Shown here one piece after another: positions 49,789 through 60,168 of a DNA stretch of 64,000 nt. The DNA comes from a bacterium. GTDB lineage: Bacteria; SZUA-182; DTGQ01. Location: NCBI GenBank assembly GCA_023512255.1, contig JAILZY010000005.1:18306-82305 (forward strand), given 5' to 3'. Made by a program: the position numbers and the translations under genes. The first letter of the stretch is position 1; every line of letters begins with the position of its first letter. The notes below the pieces were generated by a model. That model worked only from the letters and a program-made list of their open reading frames with translations. It had not been told where the DNA came from and ran no database searches.

Positions 49789-51960
49789 ATGGTCAAAGAA
49801 AAGCGAGCCTGCTCAATTTTTAACCTTGCAATTTTAAAATTGACCGCTGTTATCATGGTCATGATCTGCCAAAGCATAACTGCTCAGGCCATTGAGTTGC
49901 CGCCGATAGATATGCAGATGCCGATGACTGGAAATGCTCTCAAGACTGCTCAGGGAGATATCATTTTGGATAACTTTGAATACTGGGACAGCCCACTAAA
50001 TCACGGCTGGCAGACGATCGAGCCCGCCTATCCTGTCTTTGGATGGACAGTTGGTTATGGAACCATCAATAGTCTTCTTGATTTTGAGGAAGGCAGCAGA
50101 GTGCTCGATGTTTATCGACCAGCCTCGGTCTTTTTACCCTTTAATTCCCAATACATGCCTTATACGATCAGTAAGGCTACCCTGTATCCAACTGAGAATT
50201 CCTTAAGTACAATCGATGCCAACTATGCCGAGCTGAGCTTTAAGGTCCGTGCTCCTGTGGCTATTGAAAGCTTTGCTACCTTCAGCTTCGTGGTAATTGG
50301 AACTACGAATAAGACCTACTCTTCTGGTCAAAATATAGGAGCAAATCATACCTTTCAACTGGTCTTAATCCCCCGGGAGGATCCTGATGGAAGTCTCAAG
50401 ACTGGCCTTGACTCTCTTGAGCCTGGTAGCGTCAATCTTGAGGTCAATCCGATGATTTTGGTTTATCTAGGCAGGCAATTTCAGGATGGAACCTGGCATG
50501 CGGTCAATATTGATCTTAGGCAGGCGGTTTACAAGGCTACCGGCGAAAGTCTCAAAGAGATTGAAGCTGTTCAGGTGCGAGGCAATCAATACCGGCTGGA
50601 TGATATTATCTTTTTCAAAAAATCTCCCTACCGAAACCGCGCTCCTTACCTGTTTCGAATCGGCCCGCTCTACTCTCTGTTGTTTGACCAGAGCGGTCGA
50701 TATAGCAGTCGGCTCATTTTTGCTGAAGACCCTGACCTTGGCACCTGGTGTCTTGATCCTAATGGAAAAGCCCTCTGCTATGACAAGCCAAGAGATCCGG
50801 TAACCAAAGCGACCACCATGCTGGATGTTCCCCCTGAGGTGTTCAAAAATTACAAAGATGAGAATCTCCTCTACTCGATTGACTCGGCAGGAAACAGACG
50901 GTTTGTCGATGGCCGAAAAGGGGATCCTCTCACCTTCCGGCTTACTGTTGGCGGCGCTGGTGCCCAAGGAGTAGAAGCTCCCTATCTCTTTAGCAGAATC
51001 CCCTTGACCTATAAAGATCCGACAAATGGGGCCGAGATTCCCATACCAAACTATGGTCAATATCTGCGCACCTACTTTGGTCTGTGGGCTATCCCCAAAC
51101 GGAATGTTCCCATAACCCAATGGATCTGTACGGATAAGGATTTTGAGGATCTTCAATATGCCCTGATCAATAGCGGCTTCTCCTACCTACCCAATGTTAT
51201 CTTCTTGCGCATCCAAGGGCAGGTGCTGGAAGATTTGATTGTAACCTGCGAGGTATCAGACGGGCGGCTGTCTGATGTGGAAACCTTTCCGGTTTCCGTA
51301 GTCAATTATCTGGTAACTAACAACCCTCCAAGAATTGAGCAGCTATCTGATCAATGTTTTGAGGTAGGCAAGATGCCCAGCCAGCGGGATATTATCATGG
51401 GAGGATGGTCAATATCTGACCAAAAGATCATAACTAATGTCTACACGATAACTGCCACCGACCCTGACCCTGGGGATATCCTGACTTACTCAGCTACCCT
51501 GAATGGGCTTCCCTCGTATCAGTACGGTCCGTGGATTAGCAAGCTGATTGATCCCTTCCGGGGGGTAATCGCCTTTACTCCCCAGTTTGAAGGCTCCTTC
51601 CAGTGCGTGGTGACAGCTCGAGATTCTAAGGGAGTGGCGGCTGTAGGCTCATTTAATCTTTTCTGCATCAATCCGGGGACCTGGCTCAACCATCCTCCGA
51701 TCATCCTGGAGCCAATCCAATCTCCCCAGCAATGTCGGGCTGGCGAGCTCTTTATCCTGTCTGAGCTGAAGATGTTCGATCCTGATGATCAGAAAATTTT
51801 CTACTCCTCTAACCTCGGAGCGGTCAGTGAGGATGGAGTCTTCACCTTTCAGACACAATTCCCAGGACAATACCTGGTTCAGATCACTGGCTATGACAGC
51901 CTAGGCGGATGCGTAACTCAGCAGTTTTTATTGGATGTAACTCCTTGGTGGTCTTATTAA
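49789..51960 (+). CDS. Large secreted protein with Ig/cadherin-like domains
   Basis: A 723-residue exported protein with a signal peptide (about 12-35, ending ITAQAIE). Residues 55-280 form a beta-rich, concanavalin-like region (DIILDNFEYWDSPLNHGWQT, ILVYLGRQFQDGTWHAVNID, QVRGNQYRLDDIIFF). The second half carries cadherin/putative-Ig modules (NNPPRIEQLSDQCFEVGKMP, ITATDPDPGDILTYSATLNG, FRGVIAFTPQFEGSFQCVVT and LNHPPIILEPIQSP). The domain after residue 290 has an odd AEDPDLGTWCLDPNGKA segment. ATG 49789 lies 16 nt after GGGAGG, so the start is not certain. It probably acts at the cell surface; no enzyme motif is seen. Confidence 0.65.
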   Translation: MVKEKRACSIFNLAILKLTAVIMVMICQSITAQAIELPPIDMQMPMTGNALKTAQGDIILDNFEYWDSPLNHGWQTIEPAYPVFGWTVGYGTINSLLDFEEGSRVLDVYRPASVFLPFNSQYMPYTISKATLYPTENSLSTIDANYAELSFKVRAPVAIESFATFSFVVIGTTNKTYSSGQNIGANHTFQLVLIPREDPDGSLKTGLDSLEPGSVNLEVNPMILVYLGRQFQDGTWHAVNIDLRQAVYKATGESLKEIEAVQVRGNQYRLDDIIFFKKSPYRNRAPYLFRIGPLYSLLFDQSGRYSSRLIFAEDPDLGTWCLDPNGKALCYDKPRDPVTKATTMLDVPPEVFKNYKDENLLYSIDSAGNRRFVDGRKGDPLTFRLTVGGAGAQGVEAPYLFSRIPLTYKDPTNGAEIPIPNYGQYLRTYFGLWAIPKRNVPITQWICTDKDFEDLQYALINSGFSYLPNVIFLRIQGQVLEDLIVTCEVSDGRLSDVETFPVSVVNYLVTNNPPRIEQLSDQCFEVGKMPSQRDIIMGGWSISDQKIITNVYTITATDPDPGDILTYSATLNGLPSYQYGPWISKLIDPFRGVIAFTPQFEGSFQCVVTARDSKGVAAVGSFNLFCINPGTWLNHPPIILEPIQSPQQCRAGELFILSELKMFDPDDQKIFYSSNLGAVSEDGVFTFQTQFPGQYLVQITGYDSLGGCVTQQFLLDVTPWWSY

Positions 51961-52105
51961 TTTTAATGTTGATTTTCATGGTAATCTTACCAAGGGCAGG
52001 CTTGCTCAATTGTTCATTTTCAATTGTTCAATTGATGATAATTATACTATTATTAAATAGAATAACTGATTAATGGACCGATCACAGGATAAGGAGAAAG
52101 CAAGG

Positions 52106-53110
52106 GTGGGTAATTTTCAGACGATTTTTGATGCCAGAGTAGGCCAAGGGAAAAACGCCGGGGCAATCTTTTCACCGCTCATCTTATCTTTTGGCTTACT
52201 AAACTTTTTGCTTGCTCTGCCTCTTCTCTTTTTCATCGGCTGCCAGGGCTCACCGCAGTGTCCGATCAATGGCCAAAGAGCCTTTAAGCATGTTGAAAAG
52301 CTGGTGAGCTTTGGTCCCCATCCTTCGGGATCAAAAGCCATAGGAGATGTTCAAACCTACATCCGCAATCACCTAATCAGGTCGGGATTGCAGGTGATGG
52401 AAAAAGATTTTCTTGCCTCCACCCCAATTGGCAGCATCCCGATGAAAAACATTATCGGAATACTAGAAGGAAAGAGGTCGCAGATCATTATGCTGGCCAC
52501 TCATTATGACACCAAGCGCTTCAGTGAGTTTAAATTTGTGGGGGCAAATGACGGCTGCTCAGGCACAGGGCTGCTGCTTGAGCTGGCCGCTGCTCTGGCG
52601 GCAGAACAAAAGAAGCTAGACTGTAGCCTCTGGTTCGTCTTTTTCGACGGTGAAGAGGCTATTCTTCAATGGTCTTCTGATGACAGCCTCTATGGCAGTC
52701 GGCATTTGGTGAAAGAGCTTAAAGAACAAGGGATCCTCTCTCTGGTTCGGTCGGTAATTCTTCTCGATATGGTTGGGGATCAAGATCTTACTATCTGCCG
52801 GGAGGCCTATTCAACCAAATGGCTCCAAGACCTGATCTGGTCGGTGGCTTCGCAGATGAACTACCAGCAATACTTTCGGGAATGCAGCCAGCAGGTCATG
52901 GATGACCATTGGCCCCTCCTTCAGGAGGGAATCTCAGCAGTCGATATCATTGACTTTCAGTATGGAGGAAGTGAGCCGCCAGGCATCTATTGGCATACGG
53001 CTCAGGATACTCTGGACAAGGTCAGTGCCGAAAGCCTCCAGGTGGTCGGAGAAGTGGTTTATAAAAGCATATTTCAGGTTCAAAAGGCATTGTTTGGAGA
53101 GATGAATTAA
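52106..53110 (+). CDS. M28-family (glutaminyl-cyclase-like) zinc peptidase lipoprotein
   Basis: A 334-residue envelope enzyme. The hydrophobic N-terminus ends in lipobox FFIGC, so it is probably a lipoprotein. The M28 fold shows zinc ligands in ATHYDTK (His), GANDGCSG (Asp), FDGEEAI (catalytic Glu pair), LLDMVGDQD (Asp) and YWHTAQDT (His). YGSRHLV and the loop before the last His resemble bacterial glutaminyl cyclases, which form N-terminal pyroglutamate; an aminopeptidase role is also possible. GTG 52106 follows AAGGAG by 9 nt and is preferred to ATG 52073, which has no ribosome site. The TonB receptor gene follows after 31 bp. Confidence 0.82.
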   Translation: MGNFQTIFDARVGQGKNAGAIFSPLILSFGLLNFLLALPLLFFIGCQGSPQCPINGQRAFKHVEKLVSFGPHPSGSKAIGDVQTYIRNHLIRSGLQVMEKDFLASTPIGSIPMKNIIGILEGKRSQIIMLATHYDTKRFSEFKFVGANDGCSGTGLLLELAAALAAEQKKLDCSLWFVFFDGEEAILQWSSDDSLYGSRHLVKELKEQGILSLVRSVILLDMVGDQDLTICREAYSTKWLQDLIWSVASQMNYQQYFRECSQQVMDDHWPLLQEGISAVDIIDFQYGGSEPPGIYWHTAQDTLDKVSAESLQVVGEVVYKSIFQVQKALFGEMN

Positions 53111-53141
53111 GCTTCTTATCTCAAAGAAGGGGATTGCTCAT

Positions 53142-55145
53142 ATGGATGTGAAATCTTTAACTTGCCTGCTACTAGCTCTCTTATCCCTTAATCTTTTATC
53201 CCTTAATCTTTTCGTTTCATCATCAGCCGCAAAGACATTGTCAGCAGCAGAGGCTGAAACCATACACCAGCTTGATCCTGTGATTGTCTCTGCTGACCGC
53301 ATCCGCCAGCCGATTAATACCTCTGCCTCTTCAGCCACCCTGATCAGCGGAGAAGAGCTAGCTGAAAAACGTCCCTCCCGGATTGATGACCTCCTTAGAG
53401 GCTCACCTGGTGTCTCTATCAATAGCTCCGGCACAACAGGGGAAACTATTACCATTCGCCTGCGGGGAAGCGCCTCGAATCAGACCCTGGTGCTGATCGA
53501 TGGTCTGAAGGTCAACTCTCCCTGGGATGGTACTTACGGCGAATGGGGCAATACGGATCTTGGCGATATTGATCGGATTGAGATTCTCCGCGGCACTCAA
53601 AGCGAGCTCTACGGCTCAGAGGCTATGGGCGGTGTGGTGCAGCTCTTTACCAAGGGAGGAGGGAAAAGCAGGGGAGCAGCTCTTTCTTTGGGGGCGGGAA
53701 GCTTTGGAACCTGGAGGGAATCTGTGGAGCATAGCGGAGGAGGGGAGAGGGTAAATTATCTTTTTTCCGCTTTTACCCAAAAAATTTCACCCGGGCAATT
53801 TGATCATGATTCTTATTGGAGCAAGGGGCTGAGTGGCCGATTTGATTGGCAGATCGATCAGTCTTTGTCTCTTTCGGCCATATGCCGCCTGCGAGAGGCA
53901 GAAAAAGAGCTAGCAGTCAACCCGGAAGGGGCCGTCTCGGCAACCCAGGCCACCTTCTTCTGGGATGATAAGGGGCGGCGCCGCGGCCGCCTTTCTCAGC
54001 AAACCCTGGCTATTGAAGGCTATCCCTACGATGTCTGGCATTACCGGATCACCTTCGGCGCTCTACAGGACCATTACCGGGCCGAGAAAGGGGTCTTTGG
54101 CCAGCCTGCTGCCCTCTCGATCACTGATGTTTCAAGCGGCCGCCTTGTGGTTGGAACTCAGCATGATTTCACCTGGCCCAGCCTATCTGCTGGCAGCGGC
54201 GCTTTCAGCCATACCTCAAGCCTGGGGCTAGAATATGAGCAGGATGCAGCAGATGGCCTGGTAGAGATGGCTGGTATACCAAGCAGCCGAAAGAGTGTTG
54301 ATAAAAGCCGCTCATTGTGGTCTTTATTTTTCCAGGACCGGATCGAGTCTCACTCTTCGGTCTTGACTGCCGGGCTGCGCTGGGATAAAAATTCAGCCTA
54401 TGGAAAAGTAGTAAGCCCGCGGCTTAGTGAATCCCTTCTGCTTGACCAAAAAAGCAGGATGAGGCTTAAGATAAGTTGGGCAAAGGGATTTCGGGCTCCA
54501 ACCTTCAAGGAACTCTACTATCCTAACCGCGGCAACCCAAACCTTAATCCTGAGCGCAATACTAGCTTTGAGGTCGGCCTGGTCCAATCTCCGACTGAGA
54601 AGCTAACTGTTGGCTGCACCTGGTTTCGGATGAAATTTCAAGACCTGATCACCAAAACCCTAACCAGCGCCGAGAATATCGGCCAGGCTGCAAGCAGAGG
54701 GATTGAAGGGGAGATCACCTATCATCCCCTCTCAAACTTAGGCCTTCAACTCTTCTATACCTACCTCGATTCAGAGGATAAGGATCATGGCCACGAGATC
54801 CCGGAAATGCCGCGGCATACCTGGAAAATAGCCGCAGGGTATCACCGAGGAGGATTTTTTCTCTCTCCAGTGATTCAAATAATTAGCCGCGAATATTCTC
54901 TTTCCTACCTTGATCCCCCTTTTTCTCTCCTTGATCTTCAAGGGCATCCGATGAAGAAGTACAATCCAGGCTATAGCCGGATCGATCTGGTCATCCAGTA
55001 CGATCTTCCTCACTATCCGAGGTCAGCAAACGAATGGCAGTGGTATGCGCGGATCAATAACCTCCTTGATAAGGAATACTATGAAGTTCAGGGGTTCCCT
55101 GCACCGGGTATCAATTTCCTGACCGGCATCAGCGGAAGGTTTTAA
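53142..55145 (+). CDS. TonB-dependent outer-membrane receptor (BtuB-like)
   Basis: A 667-residue receptor for active uptake across the outer membrane. The signal peptide (about 1-27) is followed by a TonB-box-like LDPVIVSADR, the plug domain (about 55-165: RPSRIDDLLRGSPGVSINSS, TIRLRGSASNQTLVLIDGLK, IDRIEILRGTQSELYGSEAM) and the 22-strand barrel with SWAKGFRAPTFKELYYPNRG and NPNLNPERNTSFEVGL. It ends NNLLDKEYYEV ... GISGRF with a C-terminal Phe. BtuB-like short receptors often take cobalamin, but no cobalamin riboswitch is seen upstream. It has a good AAGGGG site before ATG 53142. The sensor kinase follows 34 bp later. Confidence 0.9.
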   Translation: MDVKSLTCLLLALLSLNLLSLNLFVSSSAAKTLSAAEAETIHQLDPVIVSADRIRQPINTSASSATLISGEELAEKRPSRIDDLLRGSPGVSINSSGTTGETITIRLRGSASNQTLVLIDGLKVNSPWDGTYGEWGNTDLGDIDRIEILRGTQSELYGSEAMGGVVQLFTKGGGKSRGAALSLGAGSFGTWRESVEHSGGGERVNYLFSAFTQKISPGQFDHDSYWSKGLSGRFDWQIDQSLSLSAICRLREAEKELAVNPEGAVSATQATFFWDDKGRRRGRLSQQTLAIEGYPYDVWHYRITFGALQDHYRAEKGVFGQPAALSITDVSSGRLVVGTQHDFTWPSLSAGSGAFSHTSSLGLEYEQDAADGLVEMAGIPSSRKSVDKSRSLWSLFFQDRIESHSSVLTAGLRWDKNSAYGKVVSPRLSESLLLDQKSRMRLKISWAKGFRAPTFKELYYPNRGNPNLNPERNTSFEVGLVQSPTEKLTVGCTWFRMKFQDLITKTLTSAENIGQAASRGIEGEITYHPLSNLGLQLFYTYLDSEDKDHGHEIPEMPRHTWKIAAGYHRGGFFLSPVIQIISREYSLSYLDPPFSLLDLQGHPMKKYNPGYSRIDLVIQYDLPHYPRSANEWQWYARINNLLDKEYYEVQGFPAPGINFLTGISGRF

Positions 55146-55179
55146 GTAACCACAATAAATACCTCAAGATGATTTCAAA

Positions 55180-57003
55180 ATGACAATTACTAGCCATAAT
55201 TCTCAAAAAATATCCAAAACTCGCAGAATATCAAAACTATCCACCAAGCTGATCCTGGTCTTGGTTCTCTCCTCCCTGATTCCTCTCCTCATTTATGGAA
55301 TAATTTCGATCAAGGTCTCACGGTCTGCCTATTTTCAATCCATTGCCGAGAGAAACAGATGGGTAGCCATGAGTACAGCCTATCAGATCGAAAGCTACAT
55401 CAAGCATAACCTGGCCATTCTTCAAGGATTGGCCAATAATATCGATCGAGTTTATCTGAATAAGTGGCAAAAAGAGATCATCATCAAAAACTTTTTTATA
55501 AATTTTAATGAATTTCGAGAAATTTCTCTTCTTGACCACCAAGGGCTAGAGGTAGCTACCAGCAGACTGGAAGGAGAAAAATTACGGAATAGATCGCAAG
55601 AGGAATTTTTTCAAAAAGCCATCCGGGGAAGTGTCTATTTGTCCAAGATTTTTATTTCTAATACCCTGCTGCCCTCAATGATTATTGCCATTCCCCTCAG
55701 GAGCGTAGGCACTATTGATGGTGTACTTGTTGGGGAATTAGACCTTTCCGATATGTGGGAGCTGATCGACAAGATCAGAATCGGAACGCATGGAATTGTA
55801 TTTGTGGTTTCTCAATCAGGGCTCCTTATTGCTCATGGGGATGATGAGCAAAAGCCGGATATCTTCAAACACAAAAACCTCGCTCAGCTTGAAATTGTCA
55901 AATCCACGATCCAGGGGAAAACTGCTACCCTGACCTATACGAACGATGTTGGCATTAATGTGCTGGGGAGCGGCTACCCTGTCAAGCCCTTGGGCTGGGG
56001 GGTAGTGGCTGAGCAGCCTACCGATGAAGCATTCGTGCTCGCTAGCAGAATGAGTTTGACCTTATCCGTTCTAACCATCCTTTTTTTGGCCATCATGATA
56101 ACCTTGGGAATTATTGGAGGAAGACAGGTAACCAGGCCCATCTATGAGTTAATCGAGCTAACCAGGGCGATCGCCTCAGGTAATCTGAGCCGATCGGCGA
56201 ATGTGTCTTCCGGCGATGAATTTGAGGAGCTGGCCAATTCATTCAATCTGATGACCTTGAGACTGGCCGAGCTTCAGGAGGAGATTCGTCTCAGCGAGCG
56301 ATCATCAATTTTCGCCAGGCTAGCGGCTGGTCTGGTTCATGACCTCAAGCATCCGATCAAGAATATCGAAAACAGCAGCCATCTTATCCTGCGGCTCTAT
56401 CACGATCCGGAATATCGGCAGTTTTTTCAGAAAACAGTTCAAAAGGAATTCAGCAATATCAACCGATTCCTGGAAGACTTACACGACCTTACTCATTCGG
56501 CTCCTGTGGTCCCCATCGAGTTAAATGCCGAAGCCTTTCTCATGGAGATGATCAATCTCTATCGGGATGAAACCAGCCAAAAGGGGATTGAATTGCAGTT
56601 TATCTGCAAGGCTTGCGGGGTGCGAATCCTGGCCGATAAATTCCTCCTTGAGCGGATCATCAAGAACCTGATCACCAATGCCATAGAAGCTATGCCCAAG
56701 GGAGGCCTTCTGCAGATTACCCTGAGCAGGGATGATGACCAAGCCGAGCTAAGGCCAAAGATGGCCAAAATAATCATTGAGGATACAGGAGTGGGCATCC
56801 CCAAGGAGCGACTTGAGACCCTCTTTACTGACTATATTACCACCAAGAAAAGAGGACTTGGGCTTGGGCTGGCCATAACCAAAAAAAATGTCCTGGAACT
56901 TGGAGGAACGATAACGGTAGAGAGCGAGCTTGGCAAGGGGACTATTTTTACCCTGGCTTTTCCCCTGGTAAGTGAAACTAAGGAGCAAAAGGAAATAAGC
57001 TAA
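55180..57003 (+). CDS. Sensor histidine kinase with Cache, HAMP, HisKA and HATPase domains
   Basis: A 607-residue inner-membrane kinase. TM1 is about 24-46 (LILVLVLSSLIPLLIYGIIS). A periplasmic double-Cache sensor domain spans about 47-285 (ISLLDHQGLEVATSRL, ISNTLLPSMIIAIPL, GHGIVFVVSQSGLLIAHG-like sequence). TM2 is about 288-312, then HAMP. The DHp H-box is ARLAAGLVHDLKHPIKNIEN (His387). HATPase motifs are NLITNAIEAMPKGG (N box), IEDTGVGIP, TTKKRGLGLGLAI and GTIFTLAFPL. It follows the TonB receptor by 34 bp and may sense a ligand related to its uptake. No partner response regulator is adjacent. Confidence 0.9.
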   Translation: MTITSHNSQKISKTRRISKLSTKLILVLVLSSLIPLLIYGIISIKVSRSAYFQSIAERNRWVAMSTAYQIESYIKHNLAILQGLANNIDRVYLNKWQKEIIIKNFFINFNEFREISLLDHQGLEVATSRLEGEKLRNRSQEEFFQKAIRGSVYLSKIFISNTLLPSMIIAIPLRSVGTIDGVLVGELDLSDMWELIDKIRIGTHGIVFVVSQSGLLIAHGDDEQKPDIFKHKNLAQLEIVKSTIQGKTATLTYTNDVGINVLGSGYPVKPLGWGVVAEQPTDEAFVLASRMSLTLSVLTILFLAIMITLGIIGGRQVTRPIYELIELTRAIASGNLSRSANVSSGDEFEELANSFNLMTLRLAELQEEIRLSERSSIFARLAAGLVHDLKHPIKNIENSSHLILRLYHDPEYRQFFQKTVQKEFSNINRFLEDLHDLTHSAPVVPIELNAEAFLMEMINLYRDETSQKGIELQFICKACGVRILADKFLLERIIKNLITNAIEAMPKGGLLQITLSRDDDQAELRPKMAKIIIEDTGVGIPKERLETLFTDYITTKKRGLGLGLAITKKNVLELGGTITVESELGKGTIFTLAFPLVSETKEQKEIS

Positions 57004-57056
57004 GATGATAGCTACAAAAATGATAGCTGCAAGAGTGCAGACCTTTCCTCCTTCCC

Positions 57057-60000
57057 TCACTCCCCGCGGCTTATAAGCTGAAGCCCCTTGGGCAGGGATT
57101 CGCCGAAAACAAGGCTCTGCTCTCGACTTTGGTAGCGGATCACCTCGCGAACAGTCTGAATCGCCTGATCCAGAGCAGCTAGGTCGGATTTAGCTTCTTT
57201 CCTGAGTCGGTCAAAGAATTCAATCAGGCGGCCTTGAGCCGCATCGCTGATATTTCGCGCCCGATCAGGAGTCTTTCGAGCCAGTTGGGTCAGGGTGAAG
57301 ATTTTCTCATCCTGGGGCAGGTTCTCAATTTCCAAAAGACGACCGATCCACTCCTCAGCCACCTCAGCCGAAACAACAGCATGGGCACTGGCATACAGCG
57401 GCTGGCGGGCTCCGATGCGGGCTAAAGCCCACAGATCAGCCGCCAGGGGCCGCCCTCGGCTCAGGCGCTCCAGTACGGCATTGCCTAGGGCTTCTTTACT
57501 GCTTGCATCCAGCCGCTCAAGGCTTGCAGCCAGACGCCACATCTCGGCTAGCTCATGAGGAGAGGGCTTTGGCCAAGGGGGCGTTTTCTTTTGAGGAAGC
57601 AGCCAGGGGCAGATCTTGCGGAAAACCTCTATCTGCTGATTCTGGTTTAGCCCACCAGCCACCCGACGATAAAGGATCCAGCCCTGGGTTCTGATCTCCC
57701 GATCCTTTACTTCCCTCAGCCCTTGAGAGATCACCTTCAGAAGATTTTTGATCCGCCACTCATCCAGAGGATAGCCAAAGCCCGGACGAAGGCAAAAGCC
57801 AACCAGATTCAGCCAGCGGGCCTCATGGGCTGTCGAGCGGCCCCTAGAGTCTGAAAATTCAAGAAGCATCTCGCCAATTTTGCGCAAGGTAAAGATTGGC
57901 CATCCCTGTCGAGGAGTGCTCAGAGCATCTTCTATTTTTTTCACAAGGTTATCCGGGGTCACTTTCTCCGCTGCCGCAGAAAGTTCTCTGGAGTCTGGAC
58001 CAAAAGCCGCCGAAAGAAGCGGCCGAATCTTATCCGTATCCAGCATACTTTCTTCTGTCTCCACCACTTCCCCCTCTTCCTCTACTGCTTTTCCCTGATC
58101 TTCTACCAGTGATAAGAGCTGATTTGCTTTTCCTTCCTCCTCTCGAATGGCGAACTGGAGCTTCCACTGCCGATCCGTGCCCCGAGAAACGCACCACAAT
58201 TCCAGGGTCCCGATCTCGGTCAGCTTGGCGCGAAGATACACGGGAACCTTGGTGAGTTTGGCCCGGCCTCGGCGCAGGATAGTCTGAATCGGGGGCAGTG
58301 GGGTAAGGGGTTCTTCCCCTGCGCTTTCTGAGCCTGTTTGCGGATTGATGGGCAGAAGATCTCCTGGCTGATCGAGCAGGCGGGTACTTGAGGTATAGAG
58401 GGGAAAGCTTACCGGCTCACCAATCAATAAGATAAATTCCCGATCTTTGATCTCAACCTCTTGCCCCTCTTCCATCTTCCTCGGCACAAGGCACAGAGCC
58501 TGGGCAGATTCAGCTCTTCCCGTCGTGCCAACCCCGACATAGTATGATCGGCCAATCCCTCCACTTATCCTAATGCCTTTCCCTCGACGCACCTGTCCAT
58601 AATAGGCGGCTCCGTAGGCTACGGACAGATCGCCCATCTGGTGGGAGAGCACGGCCAGGGGAGGAAAGCCCTGCTCTGCGTCCGTTTTGGCTCCTCCTTG
58701 GGGAGCTTGATGATTGGGCCAAAACCAGCTTTCCACGATCTGAACCATTCTATCCTGCAAAAACTTTGGCTTAAGCGCGCCTCCATTGAAGAGAATGGCA
58801 TCGGGCCGAAGAGCCATCTCCTCAGCAGCAGAGGATGAGCCTTGGCTGGTTTTCTCCCGCAGCTCACGGATAGCAGCCCGATGCTTTCGAAGGAATGAAG
58901 CTAGATGCCGAGATACGGCTGTATCCTGCACATAGGGAAGCCCCCACTCCTGAAGCCCTAGCCGAGAGGACCTGATAGGATCATCTTCCAGCCTGCTTTC
59001 AGGAAAAAACCCCCTCTCGATAATTTCCCGCACCTCCTCTTCGGTCAGGTCGTATTTCAGGGTGCTGCCTATCAGACGGCTGCTCCTGTCCTGAATCACT
59101 ACCGGATAGAAACGCTGGCCACCGCCTCCCTCGGCCAAAAGCTCCTCTTTGGCCTTGCGGCAGCCGTGGCAGAGCATAGACCACTGACCGGAATCAAGCA
59201 CCCCGGTCTGTCCCATCAGTTTGAGCTCGATATGACGGGCAAGAGCCATATCAATATTGTCTCCACCCAGGATGAGATGATCTCCTACGGCGATGCGGGT
59301 AAAGAGCGGCTTTCCACCCTCCTCCTGCACAGTAATCAGACTAAAGTCTGTTGTGCCGCCGCCCATATCGCAAATGAGCACAATCTGGCCGTTGTGTAGG
59401 TACTGATGCCACACGTCGCGATGTAAGGCTATCCAGGCATAGAAAGCAGCCTGAGGCTCTTCAAGGAGAGTAACCCTGCTAAATCCCGCCTTCTGCGCTG
59501 CCTCCAGGGTCAACTCACGAGCAACCTCATCGAAAGAGGCTGGAACGGTTAGAATAATCTCCTGATTCTGCAACTCGTATTCCGGTCTGCCTTGGGCCAT
59601 TTGATAGTTCCAGGCATCTTTGAGGTGTTGCAGATAGCGGGAGGAGGCCTCAATGGGGGAGAGTTTTTCAAGCCCCCGGGCGCCGCTCCAGGGCAAAATA
59701 GCCGCCCGACGGTCCACGCCTGCATGACAGAGCCATGATTTGGCTGAGGAAACCAGCCTCTGAGGCACAGCCGCACCCAGCTTTTTGGCTAGCTCTCCTA
59801 CCACATAGCTAGTCTTGGCATTCCAGGGCAAGCGAATGGTTTCCTGCATCACCTCATGTTCACCAGCCAGATAGAGGTAGGAGGGAAGCATGGGCAGAGG
59901 GGCTACCATCCCCTCTGAGACCAATTGGAGAATCTGAAAGACCTCAATGCCAGCCTCCTCCCCGCGACTGTTATCCACATAGGCAAGGGCGCAGTTTGTG

Positions 60001-60065
60001 GTCCCAAGATCAATGCCGATGGTAAAAGGGGAGGGTGGGGCTGATGAGCGAAGATCAGAGTTCAT
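57057..60065 (-). CDS. Large Hsp70-like ATPase (1002 residues)
   Basis: An actin-fold chaperone-like ATPase, much longer than DnaK. The N-terminal nucleotide-binding domain shows TIGIDLGTTNCALAYVD (16-32), QRLVSSAKSWLCHAGVDRRA, ILTVPASFDEVARELTLEAA, LICDMGGGTTDFSLI and ILFNGGALKPKFLQ. A substrate-domain-like region starts near 520 (GIRISGGIGRSYYVGVG, then ELWCVSRGTDRQWKLQF). About 330 extra residues form a helical C-terminal region absent from the paralogue at 61305. It shares RLVSSAKSWLC and DRRAxILPW with that paralogue, so they duplicated from a common gene. Its client is unknown. ATG 60065 has an AAAGG site. Confidence 0.85.
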   Translation of the reverse strand: MNSDLRSSAPPSPFTIGIDLGTTNCALAYVDNSRGEEAGIEVFQILQLVSEGMVAPLPMLPSYLYLAGEHEVMQETIRLPWNAKTSYVVGELAKKLGAAVPQRLVSSAKSWLCHAGVDRRAAILPWSGARGLEKLSPIEASSRYLQHLKDAWNYQMAQGRPEYELQNQEIILTVPASFDEVARELTLEAAQKAGFSRVTLLEEPQAAFYAWIALHRDVWHQYLHNGQIVLICDMGGGTTDFSLITVQEEGGKPLFTRIAVGDHLILGGDNIDMALARHIELKLMGQTGVLDSGQWSMLCHGCRKAKEELLAEGGGGQRFYPVVIQDRSSRLIGSTLKYDLTEEEVREIIERGFFPESRLEDDPIRSSRLGLQEWGLPYVQDTAVSRHLASFLRKHRAAIRELREKTSQGSSSAAEEMALRPDAILFNGGALKPKFLQDRMVQIVESWFWPNHQAPQGGAKTDAEQGFPPLAVLSHQMGDLSVAYGAAYYGQVRRGKGIRISGGIGRSYYVGVGTTGRAESAQALCLVPRKMEEGQEVEIKDREFILLIGEPVSFPLYTSSTRLLDQPGDLLPINPQTGSESAGEEPLTPLPPIQTILRRGRAKLTKVPVYLRAKLTEIGTLELWCVSRGTDRQWKLQFAIREEEGKANQLLSLVEDQGKAVEEEGEVVETEESMLDTDKIRPLLSAAFGPDSRELSAAAEKVTPDNLVKKIEDALSTPRQGWPIFTLRKIGEMLLEFSDSRGRSTAHEARWLNLVGFCLRPGFGYPLDEWRIKNLLKVISQGLREVKDREIRTQGWILYRRVAGGLNQNQQIEVFRKICPWLLPQKKTPPWPKPSPHELAEMWRLAASLERLDASSKEALGNAVLERLSRGRPLAADLWALARIGARQPLYASAHAVVSAEVAEEWIGRLLEIENLPQDEKIFTLTQLARKTPDRARNISDAAQGRLIEFFDRLRKEAKSDLAALDQAIQTVREVIRYQSREQSLVFGESLPKGLQLISRGE

Positions 60066-60118
60066 GATTTTTAGCCTTTAATTTTTGATTTATTATTTTT
60101 TAGCTTTTAAATTTTAAT

Positions 60119-60165
60119 CGCTCTTATTTTATTATTATTTATTACGGTGTCTGATATGAAGAGCG
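60119..60165. mobile_element. MITE-like element R2, copy c (47-bp minimal form)
   Basis: CGCTCTTAT at the left and GGTGTCTGATATGAAGAGCG at the right are the ends of R2, with the interior lost. Flanks ATTTTAAT and AATTTAAT differ at one position, which could be a decayed 8-bp target duplication. It sits between trpS and the Hsp70-like gene. Confidence 0.65.
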
Positions 60166-60168
60166 AAT

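Noticed and set aside
51961-53141. Cobalamin riboswitch upstream of the BtuB-like receptor
   Set aside because: The gap before the receptor is 31 bp and the upstream peptidase leader shows no B12-box-like sequence.
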